DNA from: Schlegelella_A sp038225015
GTDB lineage: Bacteria > Pseudomonadota > Gammaproteobacteria > Burkholderiales > Burkholderiaceae_C
Direction: 5' to 3'
DNA length: 23,170 nt
Assembly (NCBI GenBank): GCA_038225015.1
Contig: JBBRFB010000037.1
Coordinates: 1 to 23,170, forward strand
The notes under the pieces are model-generated. The model was not told where the DNA came from, made no database searches, and saw only the letters and a program-made list of their open reading frames with translations. The position numbers were made by a program, and so were the translations under genes. Positions 14,620-23,170 of this stretch are shown piece after piece. Position 1 is the first letter of the stretch, and each line of letters begins with the position of its first letter.

Positions 14620-15387
14620 TCAGGCGCGGTGCCCGAGCGCCGACGAGATCTGCGCGGCAGTCGCCTGCAATCGGTCGAGCCAGGATTCCTCCAGCTGGTC
14701 GGCCGGCGCCGAGATCGACAGGCCCGCCACCAGCTTGCCCTGGTCGTCGAAGATGCCGGCGGCCATGCACCGCACGCCGACCTCGAGCTCCTCGTCGTCG
14801 CGCGCCGTGCCGTATTGCGATACCCGCGACAGCTCGCGTTCGAGTGCGGTGAGCTCGGTGATGCTGTTTCGGGTATGGCCGGCGAGTCCGGTCCTGACGG
14901 CGTAGGCGCGTACCCGCTGCGGATCGTCGTGGGCGAGGAAGAGCTTGCCGACCGAGGTGAGGTGCAGCGGCGCCCGGCCGCCGATCGCACGCACGACCTG
15001 CATTCCGGAGCGTTCGCTGTAGGTCCGCTCGACATAGACGATCTCGTCGCCCTGGCGCATCGAGAGGTTCACCGGCTGATGGGTCAGCTTGTGCAGCTCG
15101 CGCATCGGCGCGAGCGCTGCGTCGCGAACGTCGAGCCGCGCCTTCACCAGGTTGCCGAGTTCGAGCAGACGCATGCCGAGACGGTAGCTGCCGGCCTGGG
15201 GCCGGTCGACGTAGCGGGCGATCGTGAGGTCGTTGAGGATCCGGTGCGCCGTCGACGGGTGCAGGCCGCTCTGCTCGCTGATCGCCTTCAGCGTCACCGG
15301 CTCCTGGTGGTTGGCGAGCAGGTCGAGCAGGCCGAAGGCCCGCTCCAGGACCTGGATGGTGATCGTGCGATCGTCAGCTTTCCGCAT
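14620..15387 (-). CDS. IclR family transcriptional regulator
   Basis: A 255-residue DNA-binding regulator: N-terminal winged helix-turn-helix (about 10-62; VLERAFGLLDLLANH, then LKAISEQSGLHPSTAHRILNDL with the recognition helix) and a C-terminal IclR effector-binding domain (about 75-250) containing GKLFLAHDD and VRCMAAGIFDDQGKLVAGLSISAP. IclR proteins typically sense small organic acids or aromatics; the ligand here is unknown. The ATG at 15387 lies 20 bases after the hpnE stop on the same strand; a GTG at 15405 is an alternative, even closer to hpnE. It is convergent with pbpG, 20 bases apart. Position suggests cotranscription with hpnCDE, but whether it controls them cannot be read from sequence. 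Confidence 0.9.
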   Translation of the reverse strand: MRKADDRTITIQVLERAFGLLDLLANHQEPVTLKAISEQSGLHPSTAHRILNDLTIARYVDRPQAGSYRLGMRLLELGNLVKARLDVRDAALAPMRELHKLTHQPVNLSMRQGDEIVYVERTYSERSGMQVVRAIGGRAPLHLTSVGKLFLAHDDPQRVRAYAVRTGLAGHTRNSITELTALERELSRVSQYGTARDDEELEVGVRCMAAGIFDDQGKLVAGLSISAPADQLEESWLDRLQATAAQISSALGHRA

Positions 15388-15407
15388 GACGAGATTGTCT
15401 CTCACCT

Positions 15408-16691
15408 TCACGCCGCCAGCATGCTTCGCGCCGCTTCGACGCCGCTGCGTACGGCACCTTCCAGCGTCGCCGGATAGGGCCCTTCGACGAAGTCGCCGGC
15501 CGCCACCAGGCCAGGAGCGATTGCCGCCGCGGGTCGTTCGAGCAGCGGCGTGCAGGCGAAGGTCGCTCGCTTCTCGACGATGGTTCGCAGGATGCGCATC
15601 GACCCCGCGAGATGACCACTGGCGAGCACTTCGCGGGCCTGCGCCAGGGTTGCTTCCTCGACCGCGGCCAGCCCGCGCTCGACCCAGAGCGCGGCCCCGC
15701 TCGCGACGAAGGCGAGCAGGCCCTGCGCGCCACCGAGGCGTCCGCGGTCGAACACAAACTGCGCCGGGCGTCGCTCGTCGCTGCGCAAGGCGAGCATCGG
15801 CTCGGCGAGACGGACGCCGGGCGCCTGCATGTAGACGGTGACGATCGGCTCGTAGCGCAGTGCGGCGGCCCGCGCCGACCAGGCCGGGTTGTGGGGGGCG
15901 GCGAGGCGTGCCGCCTCGACGGCACTCGCCGCCATCACGACGCCATCGAACGACACCCCGTCGACTCGCCAGCCGGAGCCCTCGCGCACGATGGCGTCGA
16001 CGCGGTGTCCGAGCCGGATGTCGGCGCCAGCGGTGCGCAGGGCGGCGACGGCCGGCGCCGGCAGCAAGGCGCCCAGGCCGAGGCGGGGCAGGAGGAGATC
16101 GGACGACCCAGGGCCGGTGCCGAGCGCGTCCTTCAGCACGCGAAGGAAGACCGTGGCGCTCGCTGCGCCGGCTGGCGTATTCAGTGCGGCGACGCAGAGC
16201 GGCTCGACGAGCTCGCGGCGAACGATGTCGGGCAACGATGCCGCCAGGCGAGCCACCGTCCACTGCGGGTCGCAGCGAAAGCCGTGCCACCACCAGCCGG
16301 CGGCCGTCGCCAGCAGCCTCAGGCGATCGGCCAGCGGCCAGCCGCCGCGGCCGAGCACGGCGCGCGCGAACGCCGGTGCCGGGCGGCCCGGGCCGAGGCG
16401 CAGGCCGCGGCCGTCGGCGCCGACGAGCGTCAGCGGCAGTCGCAGGAAGGCGGCGCCCCCGTCGACGCCGACGGCGGCCAGCAGGCGCAGCGTTTCCGTG
16501 TAGGCGCCGATACAGATGTGTTGCCCGTTGTCGAGCGCTCCGCCTTCGCCGGCGATGTCGCGGGCCCGACCTCCCGCTTGCGGCGCCATCTCGTACAGGG
16601 TGACCCGCTGGCCGCGGCCAGTGCATTCGACGGCTGCCGTCAGCCCGGCCCAGCCCGCTCCGATCACCGCGATCGACCGGCCTGCGGCCAC
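15408..16691 (-). CDS. hpnE: Hydroxysqualene dehydroxylase HpnE
   Basis: FAD-dependent amine-oxidase-fold enzyme that reduces hydroxysqualene to squalene, the last step of the HpnCDE route. The 427-residue protein opens with the dinucleotide-binding GAGWAG (11-16) and the FAD-ribose Glu34 (TLYE), then QAGGRAR (38-44) and GQHICIGAYTETLRLL. A C-terminal block, PGLVAAGDFVEGPYPATLEGAVRSG, is the FAD-binding end typical of phytoene-desaturase relatives. Start is a GTG at 16689-16691, whose G is the last base of the hpnD stop (TAGTG), implying translational coupling; no good ribosome site is seen. Confidence 0.92.
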   Translation of the reverse strand: MAAGRSIAVIGAGWAGLTAAVECTGRGQRVTLYEMAPQAGGRARDIAGEGGALDNGQHICIGAYTETLRLLAAVGVDGGAAFLRLPLTLVGADGRGLRLGPGRPAPAFARAVLGRGGWPLADRLRLLATAAGWWWHGFRCDPQWTVARLAASLPDIVRRELVEPLCVAALNTPAGAASATVFLRVLKDALGTGPGSSDLLLPRLGLGALLPAPAVAALRTAGADIRLGHRVDAIVREGSGWRVDGVSFDGVVMAASAVEAARLAAPHNPAWSARAAALRYEPIVTVYMQAPGVRLAEPMLALRSDERRPAQFVFDRGRLGGAQGLLAFVASGAALWVERGLAAVEEATLAQAREVLASGHLAGSMRILRTIVEKRATFACTPLLERPAAAIAPGLVAAGDFVEGPYPATLEGAVRSGVEAARSMLAA

Positions 16692-17539
16692 TAGCGGCCG
16701 CGCCAGTTCGTGCGCATGGCGATCCAGAGCTTCCTGATCGGCGTCAGCGAGATGCGCTGGTGCAGCACGTGAAAGCCGTCGGCCTCGATCTCGCGCAGGA
16801 GGCTGCGATAGATGTTGGCCATCATCAGTCCGGGCTTCTGCGCCTTCCGGTCGGCGTCGGCGAGCCGGGCCAGAGCCTGCTCGTAGCACTGGTGGGCGCG
16901 GGTCGCCTGGAAGGTCATGAGGGCCGTGAACCGATCGCTGTAGCGGCGTTCGAGCAGCTCGGCCGCCTTCACGTCGAACCGGCGCAGCTCGTCCATCGGC
17001 AGGTAGATGCGGCCGCGGCGGGCGTCGTCGCCGACGTCGCGGATGATGTTGGTCAGCTGCATCGCCAGCCCGAGCTCGTGCGCGTAGGCGACTGTCGACG
17101 CTTCGGTTCGACCGAAGATGTTCGCGGCGACCTCGCCGACGACACCCGCGACCAGGTCGCAGTAGCGCGCCAGGTTGGCGAAGTCGAGGTAGCGCGACTG
17201 ATCGAGGTCCATCTGGCAGCCTTCGATCACGGCCAGCAGGTGCTTCGCCTCGATGCCGTAGTCGCCGGCGTGCGGCAGGAGCGCGCGGGTCGCCGGATGG
17301 GTCGGATGGCCGGCGAACGTGGCCGCCACCTCGCTTCGCCACCAGGCCAGCTTGGTGGCGGCGACACCCGGGTCGCTGACCTCGTCGGCGACGTCGTCGA
17401 CCTCGCGGCAGAACGCATAGAACGCGGTGATCGCGGCGCGCCGCGGCGGCGGCAGGAACAGGAACGCGTAGTAGAAGCTCGAGCCGCTGGCAGCCGCCTT
17501 CTCCTGCACGTACTGCTGCGGCGTTACTGCGGGCTTCAT
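16691..17539 (-). CDS. hpnD: Presqualene diphosphate synthase HpnD
   Basis: Condenses two farnesyl diphosphates to presqualene diphosphate. The 282-residue squalene/phytoene-synthase-fold protein has both aspartate-rich motifs: REVDDVADE (Asp48, Asp49, Asp52) and NIIRDVGDDARRGR (Asp168, Asp172), which bind Mg-diphosphate, plus QLTNIIRD typical of the family. The ATG at 17539 was chosen; a GTG at 17545 in the same frame overlaps the hpnC stop (GTGA) and would add two residues. Middle gene of hpnC-hpnD-hpnE. Confidence 0.93.
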   Translation of the reverse strand: MKPAVTPQQYVQEKAAASGSSFYYAFLFLPPPRRAAITAFYAFCREVDDVADEVSDPGVAATKLAWWRSEVAATFAGHPTHPATRALLPHAGDYGIEAKHLLAVIEGCQMDLDQSRYLDFANLARYCDLVAGVVGEVAANIFGRTEASTVAYAHELGLAMQLTNIIRDVGDDARRGRIYLPMDELRRFDVKAAELLERRYSDRFTALMTFQATRAHQCYEQALARLADADRKAQKPGLMMANIYRSLLREIEADGFHVLHQRISLTPIRKLWIAMRTNWRGR

Positions 17540-17541
17540 CT

Positions 17542-18405
17542 TCACGTCGCGTGCCCGGGGTGGTCGGCAGCGGGGCGCGGTGCCGACGTCATGCGCACAG
17601 CGCGCCAGGCGATCGCGGGGGCGTCGCGCCAGCCGAGCCTGGGGCGCGCGAGCAGCGTGGCGCCGTCCATCCGCTCGACGCGCTCGAGGATGCGCAGGCC
17701 GCCCTGGACGACGAGTCGAAGCTCCCAGCCGGCCCGGCCGGGCACGTCGTGAACGAGGCCGGCACCGCTCTGCATGCGCTCGCGCGTCCAGCGCACGAGT
17801 TCGCGAACCAGCACGTGCGCCGCCGCGCTGTCGCGTCCGGCCAGCAGGTCGGACGGCTCGACGCCGTGCCGTCGGCAATCGGTCTCGGGCACGTAGAGCC
17901 GGCCGCGCGTGGTGTCGACGCCGAGGTCCTGCCAGAAATTGGCCAGCTGCAAGGCGCTGCAGACGGCATCGGAGCGGCGCCGGGACGCCTCGTCGACGAT
18001 GCCGTAGAGGTGCAGAAGGAGCCGCCCGACGGGTTCCGCCGAGCGCCGGCAGTAGTCGAGGAGCTCGACGCGGTCGGCATAGCGTGTCTTGACCACGTCC
18101 TGCGCGAAGGCGTCGAGCAGGTCGGCGAGCGGCTCGGCCGGCAGCTCGTGAGCCCGGATCGCCGCCGCCAGCGGTGTGAACACGTCGCCCCAGCGCGCTG
18201 ATGCCGGCCGCCCGGCGACGACCGAGTCCAGGTCGCGCCGGTAGTCGGCGAGCGCCGCCAGCCGTTCGGCAGGCGCGGCATCGCCTTCGTCGGCAAGGTC
18301 GTCGGCGGTGCGGGCGAACGCATAGATGGCGGCGATGGGCGGGCGCAGCCGCGGCGGGCACAGCCACGACGCGACCGGGAAGTTCTCGTAGTGATCGACG
18401 CCCAC
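17542..18405 (-). CDS. hpnC: Hydroxysqualene synthase HpnC
   Basis: Converts presqualene diphosphate to hydroxysqualene. The 287-residue protein has the same fold as HpnD, with Asp-rich motifs RTADDLADE (Asp35, Asp36, Asp39) and NFWQDLGVDTTRGR (Asp160, Asp164). The N-terminus VDHYENFPVASWLCP is characteristic of HpnC. The start is a GTG at 18403-18405, with GGAG about twelve bases before it; no ATG is available in frame. It is the first gene of the squalene operon, whose promoter should lie in the 140-base gap shared with the divergent tRNA-Leu. Squalene cyclase (shc) is not in the window, so the end product (hopanoids) is inferred. Confidence 0.92.
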   Translation of the reverse strand: MGVDHYENFPVASWLCPPRLRPPIAAIYAFARTADDLADEGDAAPAERLAALADYRRDLDSVVAGRPASARWGDVFTPLAAAIRAHELPAEPLADLLDAFAQDVVKTRYADRVELLDYCRRSAEPVGRLLLHLYGIVDEASRRRSDAVCSALQLANFWQDLGVDTTRGRLYVPETDCRRHGVEPSDLLAGRDSAAAHVLVRELVRWTRERMQSGAGLVHDVPGRAGWELRLVVQGGLRILERVERMDGATLLARPRLGWRDAPAIAWRAVRMTSAPRPAADHPGHAT

Positions 18406-18509
18406 CCGGGCGATTCTCCATGCAGCCGCGCCACGGGGTCGAAGGGGTTGCCTCCGCGTCCCGCAGGGCCAGGCGTGTCAGGCGAACCGTGCCGTTAAAC
18501 TACGCGGTT

Positions 18510-18539
18510 CACCCGGCGCCACGCCTCGCGGCGCGGGTG
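18510..18539 (+). other. GC-rich hairpin in the leader of tRNA-Leu
   Basis: CACCCGGCGCC (18510-18520) pairs with GGCGCGGGTG (18530-18539), ten pairs with one bulged G and a nine-base loop. It ends six bases before the tRNA. Its 3' arm holds GCGCGGGTG, identical to the first nine bases of the tRNA. No T tract follows, so it is not a standard terminator. Confidence 0.5.
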
Positions 18540-18545
18540 CCTCTC

Positions 18546-18632
18546 GCGCGGGTGGCGAAATTGGTAGACGCACCAGGTTTAGGTCCTGACGCCTTCACCG
18601 GCGTGTCGGTTCGAGTCCGACCCCGCGCACCA
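18546..18632 (+). tRNA. tRNA-Leu (anticodon UAG)
   Basis: An 87-base class II tRNA. The seven-pair acceptor stem is GCGCGGG (18546-18552) with CCCGCGC (18622-18628), discriminator A at 18629 and genome-encoded CCA (18630-18632). The D-arm has GGCGAAATTGGTAGACGC; the anticodon loop TTTAGGT carries TAG at 18580-18582. A long variable arm pairs ACGCC with GGCGT, and the T-arm is GTCGG-TTCGAGT-CCGAC. The anticodon stem has four standard pairs and a C-A apposition at its outer end (18573 with 18589). It reads CUN leucine codons, including the CTT run of the leuA leader. tig starts 24 bases downstream. Confidence 0.97.
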
Positions 18633-18655
18633 GACATCAGGAAAGCAAGAACGAC

Positions 18656-19963
18656 ATGTCCGTCCAGGTAGAAACGCTCGACAAGCTCGAGCGCCGCATC
18701 ACCCTGTCGCTGCCGGCGGCGACGATCACTTCCGAGGTCGAGTCGCGCCTGCGCCGTCTCTCCCGCACGGTTCGCGCCGACGGCTTTCGCCCGGGCAAGG
18801 TCCCGATGAGCGTGGTCGCCCAGCGTTACGGGTATTCGGTGCACAGCGAGGTGCTCAACGACAAGGTCGGCAAGGTCTTTTCCGACGCCGTCAACGAGGC
18901 CAAGCTGCGCGTCGCCGGGCCGCCCCGCATCACCGAGAAGGCCGATGCGCCGGAGGGCGAGGTCGCGTTCGACGCCACCTTCGAGGTCTATCCCGAAGTC
19001 AAGGTCGGCGATCTCGGCCAGTCAGAGGTCGAGCGCATCAGCACCGAGGTGGGCGACGAAGCGATCGACAAGACGATCGAGATCCTGAGGAAGCAGCGGC
19101 GCACGTTCCAGCAGCGTCCGGCCAGCGAGCCAGCGGCGGTGGGCGACCGCGTCACGATCGACTTCGCCGGCACCGTCGACGGCGTCGCATTCGACGGCGG
19201 CAAGGCCGACGGCTTCCAGTTCGTGATCGGCGAGGGGCAGATGCTCGAGCAGTTCGACAGCGCCGTGCGCGGCATGAAGACGGGCGACTCGAAGACTTTC
19301 CCGCTGCAGTTCCCGGCCGACTACCAGGGCAAGGACGTCGCCGGCAAGGAAGCCGACTTCACCGTCACGCTGAAGAAGATCGAGGCCCAGCATCTGCCCG
19401 ACGTCGACGAGTCGCTCGCGAAGGCGCTGGGCATCGCCGGTGGCACCGTCGACGCGCTGCGTGCCGACGTGCGCAAGAACCTCGAGCGCGAAGTGAAGTT
19501 CCGCCTCCAGGCCCGCAACAAGGCCAGCGTCATGGATGCGCTGGTCAAGGTCGCCGAACTCGAAGTGCCGAAGGCGCTGGTCTCGGCCGAGATCGAGCAC
19601 ATGGTCGAACAGATGCGCGCCGACCTGAAGAAACGCGGCATGAAGGACGCCGACACGGCGGCGCTGCCGACCGAGATGTTCCAGGGCCAGGCCGAGCGGC
19701 GCGTGCGCCTGGGACTGGTCGTCGGCGAGCTGGTCCGCAGCCAGGGGCTGCAGGCCAAGCCCGATCAGCTGCAGGCGCACATCGAGGAGCTATCTCAGAG
19801 CTACGAGAAGCCGGGCGACGTGATGCGCTGGTACCTGAGCGATCGGCAGCGGATGGCCGAGGTCGAGGCGGTGGTGGTGGAGAACAACGTCGCCAGCTAC
19901 GTGCTCGAGCGCGCCAAGATTACCGCGAAGACGGTGCCTTTCGACGAACTCATGGCCGGCTGA
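18656..19963 (+). CDS. tig: Trigger factor (ribosome-associated chaperone and prolyl isomerase)
   Basis: Binds nascent chains at the ribosomal exit tunnel. The 435-residue protein has the three expected parts: a ribosome-binding N-domain (1-115) with the docking signature GFRPGKVP at 43-50, an FKBP-type peptidyl-prolyl isomerase domain (about 161-247; GDRVTIDFAGTVDG, then FVIGEGQMLEQFDSAVRGMKTG), and a helical C-terminal chaperone domain (to 435). AGGAAAG upstream of the ATG serves as ribosome site at somewhat long spacing. It is followed by clpP after 114 bases, the usual order. Confidence 0.97.
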   Translation: MSVQVETLDKLERRITLSLPAATITSEVESRLRRLSRTVRADGFRPGKVPMSVVAQRYGYSVHSEVLNDKVGKVFSDAVNEAKLRVAGPPRITEKADAPEGEVAFDATFEVYPEVKVGDLGQSEVERISTEVGDEAIDKTIEILRKQRRTFQQRPASEPAAVGDRVTIDFAGTVDGVAFDGGKADGFQFVIGEGQMLEQFDSAVRGMKTGDSKTFPLQFPADYQGKDVAGKEADFTVTLKKIEAQHLPDVDESLAKALGIAGGTVDALRADVRKNLEREVKFRLQARNKASVMDALVKVAELEVPKALVSAEIEHMVEQMRADLKKRGMKDADTAALPTEMFQGQAERRVRLGLVVGELVRSQGLQAKPDQLQAHIEELSQSYEKPGDVMRWYLSDRQRMAEVEAVVVENNVASYVLERAKITAKTVPFDELMAG

Positions 19964-20027
19964 TCGCGGCGAACCGGGCGCTGGCCGAACGGGCAGGGCG
20001 AGCCGTCGCGGCCGGCTCTTGCCATCA

Positions 20028-20057
20028 CATAATCGGTCTCGATCTTCGGTCGAGACC
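20028..20057 (+). promoter_or_regulatory. -10-like element and perfect palindrome upstream of clpP
   Basis: CATAAT (20028-20033) is one base from the -10 consensus but lacks a -35 hexamer. Directly after it lies GGTCTCGATC (20035-20044), a three-base loop TTC and GGTCGAGACC (20048-20057), a ten-pair stem with one G-T pair. No T tract follows, so it is not an intrinsic terminator. A transcript from this -10 would start inside the palindrome, which could be an operator or an mRNA-end hairpin in the tig-clpP gap. Confidence 0.4.
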
Positions 20058-20077
20058 ATGAGCAAACGGAACACCCA

Positions 20078-20704
20078 ATGAGCGCGCTGCACACGGAAGG
20101 CCTGGGCATGGTGCCCATCGTCATCGAAACCTCGGGTCGCGGCGAACGCGCCTACGACATCTACAGCCGGCTGCTGCGCGAGCGGCTGATCTTCCTCGTC
20201 GGCCCCGTCAACGACCAGACGGCCAACCTGGTGGTGGCGCAGATGCTCTTCCTCGAGAGCGAGAACCCCGACAAGGACATCCACCTCTACATCAATTCGC
20301 CTGGTGGGTCGGTGAGCGCGGGGCTGTCGATCTTCGACACCATGCAGTTCATCAAGCCCGACGTGTCGACGCTGTGCATGGGCATCGCCGCGAGCATGGG
20401 CTCGTTCCTGCTGATGGCCGGCGCCAAGGGCAAGCGCTTCGCGCTGCCGAACTCGCGCGTCATGGTTCACCAGCCCTCGGGCGGCGCCCAGGGCCAGGCC
20501 ACCGACATCGAGATCCACGCTCGCGAGATCCTGAAGACGCGCGAGCAGCTCAACAAGATCTATGCCGAGCGCACCGGCCAGCCGATCGAGAAGATTCGTG
20601 CCGACATGGAACGTGATTTCTTCATGGATGCCGAGGAATCGAAGGCCTACGGGCTGATCGACCAGGTGCTGAGGGAGCGCGGCGCCCCCGCCGAGTCTCG
20701 CTGA
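20078..20704 (+). CDS. clpP: ATP-dependent Clp protease proteolytic subunit
   Basis: Serine protease subunit that forms a tetradecameric barrel and works with ClpX (encoded next) or ClpA. The 208-residue protein has the catalytic triad Ser106 (GIAASMGSFLL), His131 (MVHQPSGGAQGQATDI) and Asp180 (MERDFFMDAEE), with the spacing of the E. coli enzyme. A short N-terminal propeptide is expected. The ribosome site is weak. A seven-codon frame (20058-20081) ends on the start codon (ATGA). An intrinsic terminator follows 56 bases after the stop. Confidence 0.97.
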   Translation: MSALHTEGLGMVPIVIETSGRGERAYDIYSRLLRERLIFLVGPVNDQTANLVVAQMLFLESENPDKDIHLYINSPGGSVSAGLSIFDTMQFIKPDVSTLCMGIAASMGSFLLMAGAKGKRFALPNSRVMVHQPSGGAQGQATDIEIHAREILKTREQLNKIYAERTGQPIEKIRADMERDFFMDAEESKAYGLIDQVLRERGAPAESR

Positions 20705-20760
20705 CCCTCTGGACGCGGGGTCCCGCGCCGGCGGGCGTGGGCTCGCAACAACGCTCGGAT

Positions 20761-20797
20761 ACGGGCCCTTTTCCCCATGAAGGGCCTGTTTTCTTTT
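20761..20797 (+). terminator. Intrinsic terminator between clpP and clpX
   Basis: ACGGGCCCTT (20761-20770) pairs with AAGGGCCTGT (20780-20789), ten pairs with one G-T, around a nine-base loop, followed by a T-rich run (20789-20797). It implies that most tig-clpP transcripts stop here. Downstream, TATCAT at 20802-20807 is a -10-like hexamer that could start clpX transcription near 20814, but no -35 is visible. Confidence 0.75.
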
Positions 20798-20852
20798 CCA
20801 CTATCATTGATCGCGCGTCGTCCTCTCGCCACCGCTACGCACCGACACTTCT

Positions 20853-22121
<1,269 letters not shown>

Positions 22122-22247
22122 TGCCCCGTTCGCCCGGCGCTCGCCGTTCGGGCAGTTTCCTCTCGCGCCGGCCTCCCGACGACCGGCACCCCCTTTAAAT
22201 CGCACTCTCGGTCACTACATCGACCTGAGAAAGAGAGGATTTCCAAG

Positions 22248-23170
22248 ATGTCCGGTCACGCCGTTCTGCCCGCCGAGAAGATCACGCTGCCGCTCCTGCC
22301 GCTGCGCGACGTCGTCGTCTTCCCGCACATGGTCATCCCTTTGTTTGTCGGTCGCCCCAAGTCGATCAAGGCGCTGGAAGTGGCCATGGAGGCCGGCCGC
22401 CAGATCATGCTGGTCGCCCAGAAGGCCGCCGGCAAGGACGAGCCCAAGCCCGACGACATGTTCGAGGTCGGCTGCGTCTCGTCCATCCTGCAGATGCTGA
22501 AGCTCCCCGACGGCACGGTGAAGGTGCTGGTCGAAGGCGTGCAACGCGCGACCACGCACGGCATCGTCGACAACGGCGAGTATTTCGTCTCCGAGGTCAC
22601 CCCGGTGCCGCCGGAAACCGAGACGAAGAGCGAAGTCGAGGCGCTGCGGCGGGCCGTGACCCAGCAGTTCGACCAGTATGTCAAGCTCAACAAGAAGATC
22701 CCGCCCGAGATCCTGACCTCTATCGGCGGCATCGACGACGCCGGCCGCCTGGCCGACACCATCGCCGCGCACCTGCCGCTCAAGCTCGAGAGCAAGCAGG
22801 CCGTGCTCGACCTCATCGGCGTCGACAAGCGTCTCGAGAAGCTGCTCGAGCAGCTCGAGCACGAAGTCGACATCCTTCAGGTGGAGAAGCGCATCCGCGG
22901 CCGTGTCAAGCGGCAGATGGAAAAGAGCCAGCGCGAGTACTACCTGAACGAACAGGTCAAGGCGATCCAGAAGGAACTCGGCGACGGCGAAGAAGGCGCC
23001 GACATGGAGGAGCTCGAAAAGAAGATCATCGCCGCCAAGCTGCCGAAGGAGGCAAAGAAGAAGGTCGACGCCGAATTCAAGAAGCTGAAGCTGATGTCGC
23101 CGATGTCTGCCGAGGCCACGGTCGTTCGCAACTACATCGACACGCTCGTCAACCTGCCGTGGGCAAAGCG
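22248..23170 (+). CDS. lon: Lon protease (ATP-dependent, class La), N-terminal part
   Basis: The first 307 codons are present; the gene runs off the right edge. Lon is the cytoplasmic AAA+ protease for misfolded and regulatory proteins. Visible are the N-terminal LON substrate-binding domain (about 12-205; LPLLPLRDVVVFPHMVIPLFVGR) and the following helical segment with EKRIRGRVKRQMEKSQREYYLNEQ. The window ends in NLPWAK, before the AAA+ module, so Walker motifs and the Ser-Lys dyad cannot be checked. GAGAGGA, eight bases before the ATG, is the ribosome site. The 126-base gap after clpX holds a weak GCCCG/CGGGC hairpin and an AT-rich TTTAAAT (22194-22200) that may be part of a promoter; no clear sigma-32 element was found. 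Confidence 0.97.
   Translation, partial: MSGHAVLPAEKITLPLLPLRDVVVFPHMVIPLFVGRPKSIKALEVAMEAGRQIMLVAQKAAGKDEPKPDDMFEVGCVSSILQMLKLPDGTVKVLVEGVQRATTHGIVDNGEYFVSEVTPVPPETETKSEVEALRRAVTQQFDQYVKLNKKIPPEILTSIGGIDDAGRLADTIAAHLPLKLESKQAVLDLIGVDKRLEKLLEQLEHEVDILQVEKRIRGRVKRQMEKSQREYYLNEQVKAIQKELGDGEEGADMEELEKKIIAAKLPKEAKKKVDAEFKKLKLMSPMSAEATVVRNYIDTLVNLPWAK

Noticed and set aside
14620..16626. 668-residue minus-strand frame as one long fusion protein
   Set aside because: The N-terminal two thirds is an out-of-frame reading of hpnE; only the C-terminal 255 residues (IclR) are real.
22122..22247. Heat-shock (sigma-32) promoter before lon, and similarly before clpP
   Set aside because: C-rich and AT-rich patches exist but no CTTGAA-like -35 at the right spacing.

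Overview
The window is ordinary chromosomal DNA of a GC-rich betaproteobacterium, most likely from the Burkholderiales/Rhodocyclales side of the class. I infer this from gene order and protein sequence, not from a database search. The pointers are the ilvB-ilvN-ilvC-pssA-leuA cluster beside a sigma factor/DUF3619/DUF3106/RDD cluster, the nadE-glnB pair, tRNA-Leu followed by tig-clpP-clpX-lon, and the GEGSIQMC form of the thiamine-diphosphate motif in IlvB. I see no insertion sequence, phage gene, CRISPR array or rRNA. Genes are tightly packed; the largest gene-free gap is about 250 bases (7189-7435).

Region 1 (1-4718), pyrophosphate, NAD and nitrogen signalling. A membrane H+-pyrophosphatase (hppA, cut by the window edge) is divergent from soluble pyrophosphatase ppa. 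A FemAB-like acyltransferase gene runs convergent to ppa and divergent from nadE. glnB follows nadE and has a good candidate sigma-54 promoter in the gap.

Region 2 (4699-7188, minus strand), a four-gene operon in which each stop overlaps the next start by four bases: an ECF-type sigma factor, a one-TM DUF3619 protein, an exported or membrane-anchored DUF3106 protein and an RDD membrane protein. It looks like a dedicated envelope-sensing or envelope-response module whose signal and targets I do not know. It is the best candidate here for a poorly described system.

Region 3 (7436-13415, plus strand), branched-chain amino acid synthesis: ilvB, ilvN, ilvC, then the phospholipid gene pssA, then leuA. 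Just before leuA is a complete-looking leucine attenuator: a promoter placed to give a leaderless 19-residue leader peptide with five consecutive Leu codons, followed by an intrinsic terminator. A strong terminator closes leuA.

Region 4 (13556-18405): a penicillin-binding-protein-7-type D,D-endopeptidase (plus strand) converges on a minus-strand run, hpnC-hpnD-hpnE, which makes squalene from farnesyl diphosphate (probably for hopanoids), with an IclR-family regulator immediately downstream.

Region 5 (18546-23170, plus strand), protein quality control: tRNA-Leu(UAG), trigger factor, ClpP, ClpX and the first third of Lon (cut by the window edge). A terminator after clpP suggests clpX has its own promoter or is reached by read-through.
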